Shown piece after piece: positions 27,447 through 40,002 of a stretch of 64,000 bases of DNA (positions are counted from its first letter, which is position 1; every line of letters begins with the position of its first letter). The notes under the pieces are model-generated. The model had not been told where the DNA came from and did not search any database. It saw nothing but the letters and a program-made list of their open reading frames with translations. Both the position numbers and the translations under genes were made by a program. Location: the NCBI GenBank assembly GCA_916048095.2, contig OU696583.1, forward strand, positions 3,222,501 to 3,286,500. Reading direction: 5' to 3'. The stretch is from Sacculina carcini (taxonomy: Eukaryota > Arthropoda > Thecostraca > Sacculinidae).

Positions 27447-29318
27447 ATGAAGTCGTCGGCACTGGTGAGAGGCTGCTATAAATGAGTGTGTTAATTTTTA
27501 TTTTAATCATTTATTAATTATTCATAATTTACTGGGTTTGGTTGGGATGTGTCGGTGTTGCCCTGTTAGCACAAATAGATAACGCTAAATGTATTGTAAA
27601 CTTTTAATAATAATTTATTTTTAATCTCTACTTATATCAGTCATATTTTCATTGAAAACTGATTAATTCGTCACTTTTAGTGTTATTTTTGAGTGTTATT
27701 TATTGTGTTAGTGTTATTTTTGTTTTATTTGGTGTTTTGTATTTTCTGCTTTGGGTTATTGTATTTTTTCCATCATTATTCGTAGTACTATTGCTCGTCT
27801 AAAGATGCGTGGCGTGCATTTGTTAAGATTGGCATGGGTTTTGATCAGCTTCGAGCTGAATGTGGGCACTTGGTAAGTCTGATTCGGATTAGGGTCTAAG
27901 ATTCGAATTGGATATGCTCAGTCTACACCTAATGCTGTTTGGTGACGCTATTTGGATCACCAGAAATTGCCGTGTTTACATGTGATTTTCACGCAAAGAT
28001 TTTTCATATAGAACCTAAAATAATGATTCGCTTAAATTAATTATTCAAATAATTAACTAATTAAGCGATTTATAATATTATTTTAATTAATAATAAAGAC
28101 ATTTTGTCGTATACATACATTGGACAGTGTTTGGGCATTGAAAGAGTACTGAGCTAAATTGTCCTTACGAATGAAAAATGTTCAGTTAGCTTCTACGTTT
28201 TTCGGCAGTCCTATCAATCAAAACGATTAGTAACGATAGACAACGATAAAAAGGCTATAGTCAGTAGTTGGCTGCTTGTTTGAGAGCGTATTTCTTTTTC
28301 TGTTTCATTCATTCATTCATGTATATTTTGCCACAATCAGTACACAAGAACTCACAATAAAAATGTAGGAAAAGTAATGGCATGGAGCTGATGGAAGCCG
28401 AGTGGTTTTTTGTATGAGCCCCTGAGCTGTTTGCACATATATAAACACATACACATGTATACACGCATACACTAAGACTATTTGCATTATCAGCACAAAT
28501 ATAATAATATACGGGGTTTTAAGTATACATATTAGCATAATTTCAGTTACCGAGGAAAGTAGTTGATAAATGTAGTTTTTGAGTTTTCTTCTCTGTATGT
28601 CTTCTATTTCTTATATCTTGTTCTTTATTTATTATTTTGTTCATTATCTTATTCTATATTTCTTGTGTTTTATTTATTTTCCTGTATCTCATTTTTATTC
28701 TTTATTTCTTGTCTAATTTTTATTATTTTGTTCATTATTTTATTCTATATCTCTTGTTTTTATTTATTGTTCCGTTTCTTATTTATATTCTTAATTTATT
28801 GTTCTGTATCTCATTTTTATTTTTCATTTCTTGTTCTGTTTCTTGTTATCCTTTCTTTCTCATTTTGTTTCTCGTTTTTTAGTATTTTATATCCTGTTTC
28901 TTGTTTATTTTACGTTCTTGTTCTATTTTTCTTTTTTCTTGCTTCTTATTCTTTGCTTGCTCGATGTTACAGCACCACGCTGTGTGCGTGTCTGTGTGTG
29001 TGGTCTGTTCAAATTGGCCAGTGCAGGCAGTCAGTGCATTTAGCAGCACCACTCACTTCACCAATGACCCAGTGACTCCGCTGCGTTGTCGGTCGTGCGG
29101 CCTGTTTCAAACACCCGAGTAGCACGAACACATTGTGTGCCCTATTAGCGTGCTATTGAACCGCGATTGCGTGTATATATATGTGTGTGTGTATGTGGCT
29201 GCCGGAGGCAATTGACCGTTGGTGTGGCGGTCACAGGTGTCAGCTGACAGGTCGCGTCACGTGACCTGACCATTGTCAAGGTGCTGGTGGCGCGCCCGGT
29301 CGCAATTACACACACACA

Positions 29319-29374
<56 letters not shown>

Positions 29375-32300
29375 TACGTATACAGACCAGTTGCGCAAGC
29401 AGCCAGTCTCAACGAGAGCTGCGACAAGGTACCGCGTTGCCTCACATGGCACGTGCAAGCCCACACACGAGCGTGTGTCGTGCCATTCACAGGCCGCATA
29501 AAGGAGCATTATCTCTACATCCACTCTCACTAGGCTTATCGCTTTTTTGCTCACCGGTAGCTTGCACAAATACACACACACACACGCACACACACACACA
29601 CACACACACAGACATACATTGATAATGTCAGTTTCGTTTGGACTCACCAACCGCCCGTGCAACAATACACACACGCACACACACACAGACAGACACTGTA
29701 TACACATACACATACAGTGTTCGGCACAGTGCGGGCAACATTAAGTGTCGTCTGCCACACATGATCGCTTCAGGCTGATGGTTGAAAGAGGCGGTGGGGC
29801 GTGTGTGAAGGTTGGTCTTTGAATTCTCGACGCGGTGGATGTGAGCAGACTTGGTCATCTCATGAGACGCGTTTCCACAATATCTGATTCGTACACCATA
29901 TATTAATACACACACACGCACACGCACGCACCTGCAAGTATACAGTTGTCATCTGCCCTGGTAGATATGGCGAGGTTCATCTGACACCGTATGTGTGTGT
30001 GTGTGTTCATGTGTATGTGTGTGTTCTCTGAGAGCGAGGTTGCATCACGTGACAGCGCTGACCTTGATCTATTGCGCCGCTGATGGCTTTGCCCCAGCCC
30101 GACACTCACCCACGTGCACACACACGCGCATACACAAAACTAATGATATGGAGCGTCGTTCAGCTATCTCAGAACTCAGTCGTATTGTAAATTGTTCTTA
30201 AAAACCAGACCAGGCTGTATTTGAGTTATGATTTGAGCAATTGTGAATATTCCCACGGGTCTTTTAGTGCTGCAGAATTAGGAATTTTTCAGGTCAGCGA
30301 TAGTGTTTCTTTTTCGGGCGGCAATTTATAATGAAAAATATAAAGACAGAAAAGTGAAGCAAAATTAGTTGTGTTGGTGTTTTGCGCAGTCAGTCTGTCC
30401 ATTATCAACATCAGAACTCTGTGTAGGTTCCTTCTGACCACAATCTGTAGGTTTCTTCTGACCACATGTGGCGCTGGTACCATGAAATTGTGTGTTTATT
30501 TTTTGTCTAAGGGGCACACCGGCATGCCAGACCGTTTAGTTTGTGGATTAATGAATTTTCCTTAAAATCTATAACATGACATGATATATATTTTTTGTAG
30601 TTGTTCTTCAGGCCTGTACTTTTTTGTATATACTAAAAATTCACATTAAAAATATTGTCCTTGTTAAATGTGGTGATGAATCATACTAATGTTTATTATT
30701 TACTGTGTTGATAGGTGGCATTGGCATTGTTGTTCATCAGTGTTCAAGCTCAAGATGAACTGGCGACCAGCTTTTCCAGACTACGAGGTCGCTCTCGGGG
30801 AGCAAGAATTCTTTCTCGCGAGAGATTGGCTGATGTCATCGAAGATGCAGTTGCCATAGAAGATAGTGGTGAATCCGGAAGGAAGAGAGTGTTAGTGCGT
30901 AAGCCGAATGGGGCCTTCAGAAGAATAAAATTAGTCCGCAGACCTCGCCCTACAGTCACTACCATTACTACTGAGGCACCCACGCAAGATACCAGTGTAT
31001 TTGATGTGGGCAGTACCCGAGTCTTTGATACGACTACAACTGAGCGACCAGCAACATCTTTCACTCCACATCGTTCAACGCTGACAAGAACATCCCCAGC
31101 ACCCCCCATCACACCGGTTCCAGTTGTCGAGCACGCAAGGGAAGATGGGTCAGAAGGAAGATTCTCTCATATCAACAGTGCCCAATCTGCGTTCAAAAAA
31201 GCATCCTTTCAGAGTAGGCCACCTACACCTGCTTCGTTTGATGAACAATTTCGTCAGGGGCGCTTTGAATCAAACACTCCTCAGACATTCAGATCAGGTC
31301 CACCCACGAGACGGCCAACTTTATTTTCCCCTGCCAGTGTTGCTCCCAGACGGCAGCCAACGGAATTTGTCAGGCCTCAAACAGCTGCTGCACCACAGGA
31401 TATAAATCGTCAGGAAGAAATTGTAGGTACGGTGAAAGATTATTCGTATTATAATGAGGATGGGTCTTTTACATTTGGTTATGAGGCAGAGGATGGTTCA
31501 TTCAAGGAAGAGACCAGAGGAGCCGACTGTGTAGTCAGAGGAAAATATGGGTATATTGATCCAGATGGTGTTAAACGCGAATTTACGTACGAATCTGGAA
31601 ATCCATGCACAGGTGAAGAGGAAGATGAAGGTGTTGAGTTTGACGAGCAAGGATTCCCTATATTGGAGGAGGATGGTAGTTTGGGTGGACAGGATTTGCT
31701 TGACGACCAACCTATTCTTATAAATCACAACCAATTCATTGCTCAAACAAAAGAAGAACAGCTCAGTGAGAATGAACTCAGCCAGTTTAGACGCCCAAAG
31801 GCATTTAGGAATCGTGCACCGTTAAACGAAATTGAAAAACCCGCCAGGTTTTCTGCTACTCGGGCTCCAACAGACTTTAAGATCAGAAATGCTCAGCGAC
31901 GGCCAGTTAGTGAAGAGACCGAACCACCAGTTCGTTTTGTACAAGAAAACAGAGCACCTTTTACTGTAAGACCGTTTATTAATCAACCCAAGACTCCTCT
32001 TCCGAGACGGCCGTTAACACAAGAAAACAGAGAACCATTCCCGGCTAAACCATTTGCAGACACAAGCCGCCGTCCCGTAACTCTGAGGCCAAATACAAGA
32101 CCCCCCGTGACATTCGCTAGGTTTGGTCAGCCTACAACATTGACAACACCCCAGCCCAATAGATTTTCTGAAAATTTTTCTCCCTCGATACGTCCTCAGC
32201 GTGAACAAGAACATGAAAAAGAAAAACAATTCAACCAAAATCAAAATCCTCCATTTATTCGGCCATTTGTTTCTTTTGGACCCAACATTAGGCCTACGGC

Positions 32301-33249
32301 ATTCCCCTCTAAACACTCACCACCGTCTGGCTTCAATTTCGATAATGAATTGAATAATTTGAAGTCTAGACCAAAGGTAAATGCTCCCAGTCTTGATGGA
32401 AATGATGAGTTTATCGTACCTAGTGCAGCACATGCTGACAATCAACGTCCGCGACCGCCACAGGAAACATTGAATCATGAATTAACGTTTAATCCGCAAA
32501 GTGGCGAACATCGCACACAATTATTGCAGAAATTACCTGGTGGAACTGAGATTCACATTGGAGAGAATTTGAAATCGTTTTCTGACAGCACAACTCCACC
32601 AAGTATACCTTCCAGTTTTAGCAATAGCTTTTTCCAATCGTCCAACAATAGATTTAACACGCCGGAAAATTCCATTGGTTCATTTAACCGACCTCAGTCA
32701 AAGTTTATTACAAATATCAGACCATCAACATCCAGTGCACCAGCTTTTACCAGCTTCAATCCATCGGTTACACCTACACCTTTTGTCCCACGTTCTCCAG
32801 AGCCAACCCCACAGACCCCTCGACCCACTGTATTCAGCGTTTTTAATAGGCCCACGACGCAATCTGAGTTTCGAGCTCCTCCATCGGCACATAGAGAACA
32901 AACAAGACCTGTGTTTGAGTTTGAGAAGCCTTCGTTCCCACCACCAAGGCAGAGGCAGCCATTCACCGTTTTCAACAAGCCAACGGAGGTAGGAAATGAA
33001 AGACGAGCTCCTAATATTGTCGGACAGCGCACACAACCAAGAAGCCCGGTTCCTCGCAATCCCAGCAATAGACCGCCGTCTAACAGACCTCGCCCCGTCC
33101 AACAGATCAGCTTTGGAACCCAGGTCGCCAATCCAGTATTTAACCGATTTGGAGTTCCTCAGCCGTTTCAGCCAAATTTTGGTCGCTCGCCTCCTCTTCA
33201 ACCGGGTGACTTTCGACCTCCGCAGCCGATAAATTTCTTTAGCAATTGA
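27447..33249 (+). CDS. Large secreted RR-domain cuticle protein
   Basis: Structural protein of the chitinous exoskeleton. Exon 1 (27447-27464) encodes only MKSSAL before the donor CTG|GTGAGA; exon 2 (30715-33249) follows the acceptor GTGTTGATAG in phase 0. The junction makes a clean signal peptide, MKSSALVALALLFISVQA, before QDEL. The mature chain is about 830 residues of 850. One RR (chitin_bind_4) domain lies at about 240-305: YSYYNEDGSFTFGYEAEDGS, FKEETRGAD, RGKYGYIDPDG, REFTYESGNPC. Two cysteines (GADCVVRG and GNPC) could form a disulphide. The rest is disordered, rich in Pro, Arg, Phe, Asn, Gln and Thr, with many FNRP, RPFV and RRP motifs and KR/RR cleavage-like sites near the N-terminus (ESGRKRVLVRK). 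Much longer than typical RR proteins (100-300 residues); a matrix or linker role in cuticle is inferred. Splitting the signal peptide with an intron is typical of arthropod cuticle genes. Exact orthologue not assigned. Confidence 0.9.
28563..28965. repeat. T-rich low-complexity tract
   Basis: About 400 bp made of irregular TTCTTGTTCTATTTTTTATT words on the plus strand, in the long intron of the cuticle gene. It lies upstream of the candidate exon at 29027 and could act as a long polypyrimidine tract. Not coding, despite being open in several frames. Confidence 0.85.
29027..29122 (+). CDS. Candidate terminal exon inside the cuticle-gene intron
   Basis: After the acceptor GGCCAGTGCAG the frame reads AVSAFSSTTHFTNDPVTPL, then RCRSCGLFQTPE and a stop: 31 residues ending in a CxxC pair. 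It begins at phase 0, so it could join the phase-0 first exon (MKSSAL) of the host cuticle gene and give a short alternative product, or it may be the last exon of an unrelated nested gene. Base composition is coding-like against a very T-rich intron. Weak evidence. Confidence 0.25.
   Translation, partial: AVSAFSSTTHFTNDPVTPLRCRSCGLFQTPE
29311..29371. repeat. (CA)n microsatellite
   Basis: Near-perfect CA run over 60 bp with one or two AT interruptions. Further CA/GT runs in the same intron lie at 29572-29611, 29665-29690, 29906-29930 and 29992-30022. Confidence 0.97.
30423..30465. repeat. Direct repeat of GTAGGTTYCTTCTGACCACA
   Basis: Two adjacent copies, 22-23 bp apart, about 250 bp before the second cuticle exon. 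ACCACA is the Runt-domain core, so a regulatory role is possible, but the evidence is only the repeat. Confidence 0.6.
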
Positions 33250-33555
33250 ATTTAATATGTTATTTATTTTTCTCATCCCATTACCATTGAAGCGTACTGT
33301 AACTGCAATTTATCATACATACCCACCCCGTTCTCGCTCGGTACATTGAGTTGAAACAATTTGAGCAGTACAATCCGTGAACAATTTGTGGGTGAGAATA
33401 CTCTACCTGAGTCCGTTGTCAGATGTATTATCCAACAACGTAGTTGATATTAGTTATGATCGACTCGTGTAAAACTATGGTATGTCTGTGTTGAATGTTG
33501 GTTGGTATTTTGTGTGTGCTGTTATCCTTCAACATATACCATTGATATGTGGTAA

Positions 33556-33561
33556 AATAAA
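33556..33561 (+). terminator. Polyadenylation signal of the large cuticle gene
   Basis: AATAAA in GGTAAAATAAATG, 307 bases after the stop codon, followed by T-rich sequence. Confidence 0.65.
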
Positions 33562-33950
33562 TGTTTTTGTTTAAACATGTTATGTTTGCCAATGATGAGA
33601 GATTTTGTCGAGTTTTTTCTTAGCTATATTCTTTCTCTGTGTGAATGGTTTAATTTATAATGCTACACCTGTGTTGAATAAGTATGCATTGTAGTTTCCA
33701 TTCGTTCAGACCAGCTTGAAGGTTTTACGATTTTATATTTAAATCTTTAGTTTTCAGTGAGCCAGCAATTTCTTTTCTCACCACAACATCGGTCTGAATC
33801 AAACGCACAGTACGCAAAGTCTAGTGCGAGTCCAATTAATGTTAAAACTAGTCCAAAGTTAGTGCAATGCTATGACAAGTGTCTCAATGTGCGGCTTTTG
33901 AGCTGGCAGGTCGCCAATCAGATTCTCTCGAACATTTCCCACTTGACAAC

Positions 33951-34270
33951 CAGTGGCGGCACCGGGATTTTTCCGGTGGGGGCGCAGGGAGAAAATGCGG
34001 GAGCTGGGCGAAATATAGGGTGACCATATTCGGAATTTCTACAATGAGGACCGGTTTGTGTCTGCGCGAAAAGTTTAGGCTTTAATTTGGAAAACTTGAC
34101 TTTTTTATAGACCCATGCAAAATATTTTGATTAAAGTTTTTTAGCCACGGACCAAACCATTAGACACTCACAGATATAACATGTCGAATTCAACTACTCT
34201 AACTATACAGACCCGGTCATTTGAAGGATTTCACAAACAGAACCCGGGCAGACTGGACATCTCCCAAAAC
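33951..34270. mobile_element. Two adjacent MITE fragments
   Basis: 33951-34015 is the left part of the CAGTGGCG family (CAGTGGCGGCACCGGGA, TTCCGGTGGGGGC). At 34016 it is cut by TAGGGTGACCATATTCGG, the left end of the family also seen at 5644-5897; shared right-hand words are CATTTGAAGGA and GGCAGACTGGACA near 34210-34260. Suggests insertion of the second into or next to the first. Confidence 0.65.
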
Positions 34271-34279
34271 GAGCATATA

Positions 34280-34620
34280 TGCGGGAAAAAGAAGACGAAA
34301 CATGCGCAACTGCACTTCAAATGTTCATGGTTATAATTATTAGGGGGACATGTTGATGTTGTTGACAACTGACAAATACAACTGATAAACTGATAAATCT
34401 CAAATAACTGACTCAATAAACTGATAAATGTTGACAACTGAGTACCCATCTTTTAGAAGACGAAATGCTAACAAAATGGAGGGCTGTGATCTAACACGTT
34501 AATCAGTTCTTTATAGTTGATTCACGAATTTGGCAAGATGTTCTGTGTCGAACGCTTAAATTCGTGTTCTATGTCTGAGCCTTAAATGCTCGATTCCTCC
34601 GCTCAGTTTCATTCAAGTGG
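34280..34620. other. Non-coding interval
   Basis: Only short repeats of ACTGATAAA and GTTGACAACTGA (about 34360-34445), probably a decayed tandem array. No gene seen. Confidence 0.5.
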
Positions 34621-34628
34621 GTGTTGAC

Positions 34629-36165
34629 TAGAGATGCGACCTTAAAAAAAACCGAAGTTTTTTATATAAAAAAACTTTTTTTGCCAAAAAACCTCGACCA
34701 AAAAACCAGTTTTTTTTTGTTTTTTTAAGGGTCATGCAAAGAATTCAAATTATGGAAATGATATATTTGGGATGTTAAATGAATATTCATGCTATTAGTG
34801 ACCCTATCAAATTGAAGTATTATTAAATATGCACAATAAAATTTTAATAATGTGTCTGAAAGCCCTAATATCATTGTTTGCACGGTACTGTGCGGTACTG
34901 CTATGTACATTACAGTTTTGCATTCAATTATTGAGTTAATCATTGTGTAAGGAAGCAGGGTTGAAGAACCTTTTTTTCTGCTAAAAACTGAAACTGTTTT
35001 AAAAAAACAACAGGTGGCATATTTATTATTTATTTTTTACATATTTCCCTTTTCCTACCAGAAATGAACTACGTTGATTATAATAAGCGTCATGATTTCA
35101 TTCAGCAGATCAATTATTCGCAAATATAAAATTACAAACACTGCAAATATTTACACAAAGACTACAAATATACACACAAACTTTGTGTCCTTAATGAGAC
35201 TACGAATAAAAGCGGGTCACATTAATCAGAGTGGCAATCCCCACCAGAAAAACGGGCAATATTTTCGTGTAGGAAAAAAACGACTAAGGAAGTATATTTA
35301 ATGTAAAAATGGTATTTGAACACAAATAACTACATCAAAGAAACCATCATCCATAAAACCAGTTCTAAAAACAGTTTACTAATATAAAACCAATTTTTTT
35401 GGTACAACTTTCCTTGATCTGCCGCCATTTTTTCCAAAATCTCTACATCTACGAAAACCGTTTTTAAAAAATGTATTTTGAAAAAAACCATTGCTTAAAA
35501 AACACTTTAAATCAAGTGGTTTAACCAGCCGCTTATACCAGCAGGCTACTTGCTATACAAGAGGTATTTGAACGCACATCAATCAAATCTATCTTCCATA
35601 GAGACTGTTCTAGAAAGTATTGTTTCATTAAAAAAGTGTTAGTTTAAATATACGTTTTTTCAAAAAAACACTTACCCAACCAATTAATTTGTCTTGTTCT
35701 GCTGTCAACAGTTTCTGAATCTGTACATTAAAATAAAGAATTTAAAACCAGTTTGAAAAGCATCATTGCATTTTTCATATAAAAATGGTTTCTTTAAAAA
35801 AACACATGATTACTCAATGAATTGGTTTTGTTCTGCTGACAAATTAGTTCAAATATTCACATCATTAAAACCATCCTTAAAAACATGGGTTTTCTCAATG
35901 AAAAAAAACTAAACCACCGGACCCGGATGCACTTTCAAACAGTCTCCTGAGGAATTTATTGATAAATATTTTGGTTTTTATACTATTATCAAATTATCTT
36001 TGAAATAAGACACGTAAAGATGTACAAAACGTCAATTAAACTCGTTTCTATGTACTAAAATCCAACATCCGATGACAATTGGGGCTAATTATAAAAAACA
36101 ACAACTAAAAAACATGTTTTTGCACACAAAAAATGCAACAAGAAAACTTTTTTTTCGCATCACTA
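34629..36165. mobile_element. 1.5-kb non-autonomous hAT element with perfect target duplication
   Basis: Ends TAGAGATGCGACC and TTTCGCATCACTA are inverted repeats of the hAT TAGRGATGC type. The 8-bp word GTGTTGAC is exactly repeated at 34621-34628 and 36166-36173. The inside is very A/T-rich with no transposase frame; it is made largely of diverged repeats of a roughly 100-150 bp unit containing TTCTGCTG.CAA, CATTAAAACCA and AAAACCAGTTT, seen near 35400-35460, 35690-35770 and 35820-35900. A perfect duplication means a fairly recent insertion. Confidence 0.9.
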
Positions 36166-36173
36166 GTGTTGAC

Positions 36174-38620
36174 TAGTGTGTTTGATGTGACGCATACACA
36201 CGCGCACACACATAATTGACTTGAAGGACATGCTTTTTTTGAGAGCGTGAACACGATACAATTCTTCAGTCATTGACGTGAGGTATTTTAAGTACTTGAA
36301 AACGCTTCAAACGTCATATTCGCGTAGAGTATTCGTGTCCATGATGTGAAGTTGGAGTCATTTTTGTTCATTGCTAATGTCCCGGTTTTTGGCACGTTTT
36401 TTCTCCAAATATTCTGGGCTCATTTTATTTTTATGCGTATGTGTGAGTGTATGTATGCACGAGTTTGGGGGTGCGAGCGTTATAATAGGCCACGACGAGT
36501 GACAGTGACCGAGACATTGGTCCCATTGCTCCACGTGTGCTGCTCATAACAATACCCTCAGGTTATATAGTCGAGACTGTGCCCCGGGCTATGACTACTG
36601 ACTCAACACATTATCTCCCACTTACAGCAGAATACCATCAAGTTTATTTGAATTCACAGCTGTAATTTTAAGCTGTGTTTTAGTCAACGTTTCAAATGAG
36701 CGAATCAAATATGATTTTGCTTCAAAATCTGCTTGTGTGCATCTTAGAGTTTTATAAACGATTTCCTATGGGTAGCAATTGGGGGATTTTGGGAAAATTA
36801 TAAAATGACAGTACTCGCACACAAAGCTCAGAAAGGAGAAAGTGCATTTAACCATTACATCTGAGTTATTGTTGGACTATTTTGATGAGTGGTCTGTAAC
36901 CTTTGTTTACTGAGTTTCCACTTCTTAATGAATCAATTATTCATTCTCTATAGCATAGGTAGTAGGTAACATCCAGCTGATAATTCTGGTGAGCTTCAGC
37001 TGGAAGACTACCACATTGAAGGATTTTAAATTAATTTTCGTAATTATATCAGCTGGAGTGGTAAACAGAATTCAGGTTGTCTGAATGCAGAATTCTTCTT
37101 TTCAGAATTCATCTTGTCAAATGAGAAAACATTGGATATCCAGACATTCATTGGTTACACCTCTCAGAATGGTTACCGTCTCAGGATGGCACTGACAATG
37201 TTTTAGGATATATGAATATGACTTGTGGTCCTGATTACCTGCCCTCGACGACACACAGACATACACAATCATGCAAATTTCTTAGTTCTTGGCAAACAGC
37301 CCACAAATCATCCACGGTCAACATTAAATCTAGCTTTTTTCCAACTGCTTCCAATGTAGTTCCGGCTTGTGGGACTCATGAGGTTGGCTATGTTGAGTCA
37401 TGTTATTTTTATTGGTGTTCAATGGTTGCAATCAATGTGGTCATTTCTGAATGTTAACGATAACAGGAAAAGGCGTGCTTGCTTTATAAAAGAAGCGGTG
37501 ACACGACGGATTTCTTTATAATGTGCATGGCTGAGTGAAAATTCAAGTTTTCCGATTAGGTTGAACGTGTTTTCTTTTGTTGTGATCTCAGTAAATTATT
37601 TGAAAATATGGATGTTCTCGGAAAAATTGAAAAAATTAATTATTTTCACTATTGTGGTTTCGGAACATCATCCATCATCGTCATATTGAAGCATTTCATA
37701 TCGTTGTTTTGTTGTTATACCATACACCTTCCTATATTACGTTGAAAGGCACCACATAGCGTAGGCTGGAGTAGCAGTTGGAAGAGTACAAGTGCAGATT
37801 GGCTGAAATTGAATGAACGGGCGGCTCGGTCAGATAAGAGTGTTCCTCACATCCGCTGCCGAGCTCCACTTCCCGGTAACTGGATCAAGACGGCGCGCGC
37901 TGCAAGAAAAAGAGCCAGCTCTGCTGATAGCACGTGCCCTAGAGGAAGACAATTGATTTCGGCCTTGACCGGCAATGCTGGCATGTGCTGAGATTCACGG
38001 GTGATACCTTGCCGGGAGTACAATGCCTCTGTTTTGACGCTGAATGTATTATTGTTGGAATTCGATTGGATCGTAGCGGATGATCAGCATTTCTTGTGGT
38101 TTGTCGCGTGGGCAATATCCGCTCTCTTTGACCTGTGGATCATAGGAGACAACTCGTCTTTGCTCGCTGACCTTCATCGTTGATTCGACTGTGGCGTGCG
38201 TCTAGCGGGTTGTAGTGAAGCGTTGGTTCCAGAAAAATGCTTGCACCGCTATTGCAGCGCAATTGAATTGTCATTTTTGTTGTGTTTACATTACAAGCAA
38301 AACCATAAGCTTGGGAGAATGAATGTGTAGATGACATGCATAATGTAGGGCAGGGGCCCCGTATGAAGGGATGCACCATTTGTATGAAATACTGAATATT
38401 ATGTATCCTTATGAATGAAAAATTAAATGTATGAATATGAAATATTAAATAATCCTTATGTATGAAATATTAAATGTATCCTTTATATAAATATCCGCGT
38501 ATCTTTTATGTCTATCTATGATTATATCTTCTACCCATATTTTCTTGGTATTATCTTCATATATTCAAATATATCACAAACATGATCGTGTTTGGTGCAT
38601 GTCCGTTTACAACATTGACA
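36174..38620. other. Long interval without a recognisable gene
   Basis: Contains a short CA run at 36190-36210, paired words AGCTGGA near 36970-37060, and ATGAAATATTAAATG repeats at about 38430-38475. CAGGGGCCCCGTATG at 38352 may be an end of the hAT element whose transposase relic follows. A 60-codon plus-strand frame at 37809-37991 (MNERAARSDK) has no other support. Confidence 0.4.
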
Positions 38621-38622
38621 AT

Positions 38623-39690
38623 CTACCATACCATTGAACACACCTTTGGTACCAAATTCTTCACAACTAATGCCTGGCGATGTATCATATCATGGATGGC
38701 CAGAATGTCTGGTTTTGCCAAAATCACAAAATTATTGAAATGATCAAACAGTGCAGGAGCTCCATCAAGTGAAATTAAATTGTGGTGGTTCACTCTGGTT
38801 AAATCAAGTTTACCAAACACAAAATAACACGAAATATATAACGCAAGGCTTGGACGCACAAGAGAGAGTGTATTATTATCCACAAACTTTGTCTACTTGA
38901 CACTTGGGAACCTTCTAATAATTTCTGCTCTGGCGTACCAATCAGCGATAGCGTCTATTGATGCAAATATATATAAACATGTAATATAAATCACACATAA
39001 CAAATTAAACAGTAAATTAACAATGCAATTAATTAACATGACATAAAATGAATAAAAAATAGCAATAAACCGAAAACAGTGAATGCCTTGACGAAACAAG
39101 TAACAAATATAAACGTCTTGATTTGAACGACATTCATTTGTCATTGACGGAAAATTATACAAGCTAATAAAAGTAAAATACAGAAATTATAATATTTATA
39201 AATATTTAATGAGGAATGAAAACGATCAAAATATTAGTTAATAAAAGCATATGCCGACAATACACAATCTTACCATTTAATGCCTACAATTGGTTTGAAG
39301 AATTCATAAACTTTATTGAACACATCCATAGCACGAGTTCTAAAATAAAGAGGAGAACACAACATTTATTCTTAATTTTGCATCTGTGCAATGTATCGAT
39401 TGTATTACATCATTTTTGTATTACTACTTACATCTGTAGTCTTATCGAGATGAATGACAAATTCTTCAATTTATAATTCTGATGAAATTATTTGCTCAGT
39501 TACATTTTCTGCCATGATGGATTTTTCTCTTTTCATCTCTAGCAGACAGAGGTACTCTGTTCAGTTGTTCAGCTACTTTTTACCCCCGCATTTTACAGCC
39601 GCAAACTTGATTAAGTCTTCAATAATAGTAAATGGTTTCTTATTCCGGTCAATCCATCATGCCACTTCAAAACTAGGCATTGCAAGCGTA
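38623..39690 (-). pseudogene. Decayed ZBED-like hAT transposase
   Basis: Relic of a hAT transposase of the ZBED5/EPM2AIP1-like type on the minus strand. In order: KKPFTIIEDLIKFAAVKC (about 39641-39590), LNRVPLSARDEKRKI (about 39560), LDKTTDVSSN (about 39455, where active relatives have LDESTDV), FNKVYEFFKPIVGIKW (about 39330-39285), then after roughly 450 bp of unrelated sequence, SLDGAPALFDHFNNF and IHDMIHRQALVVKNL (about 38790-38650). The catalytic-core words are recognisable but the acidic residue of DEST is changed to K, and several stops and frame changes interrupt it. No intact terminal repeats were found; CAGGGGCCCCG at 38352 is a candidate. Plain DNA transposon fossil. Confidence 0.75.
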
Positions 39691-39921
39691 GCATTCGTGT
39701 CACTTTCTATTTTCTTTCTTTTTCTTTTCTAATTATTTTCTATTTCTTCCTTCACTGAACACATTCACATGTTTAGCATGTTTGTAAGGTGTTGGGGTGA
39801 TAATTCCCGATGCGATAGTACGAAAAACGTTGTTTGGGAAGTTTGGATTGGCGACAGGTGATTAAGCAGCGTTTATATTCTATGTGCATCACATTGTTAC
39901 CGTGTATTTGGTTGTTCTTCT

Positions 39922-40002
39922 TGTCTACATATAGGCTTATCTTGTCTACATATATGTTTATCTTGTCTACATATATGTTTAGCTTGTCTACATATATTGT
40001 TA
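39922..40002. repeat. 21-bp tandem repeat, about 4 copies
   Basis: CTTGTCTACATATATGTTTAT-type units head to tail with few mismatches. Non-coding. Confidence 0.9.

Noticed and set aside
28563-29075. 170-codon Phe/Leu/Ser-rich frame as a membrane protein
   Set aside because: It is the translation of a T-rich low-complexity tract; other frames of the tract are open as well.
37809-37991. 60-codon basic frame MNERAARSDK
   Set aside because: Isolated, no splice sites in phase, no recognisable motif.
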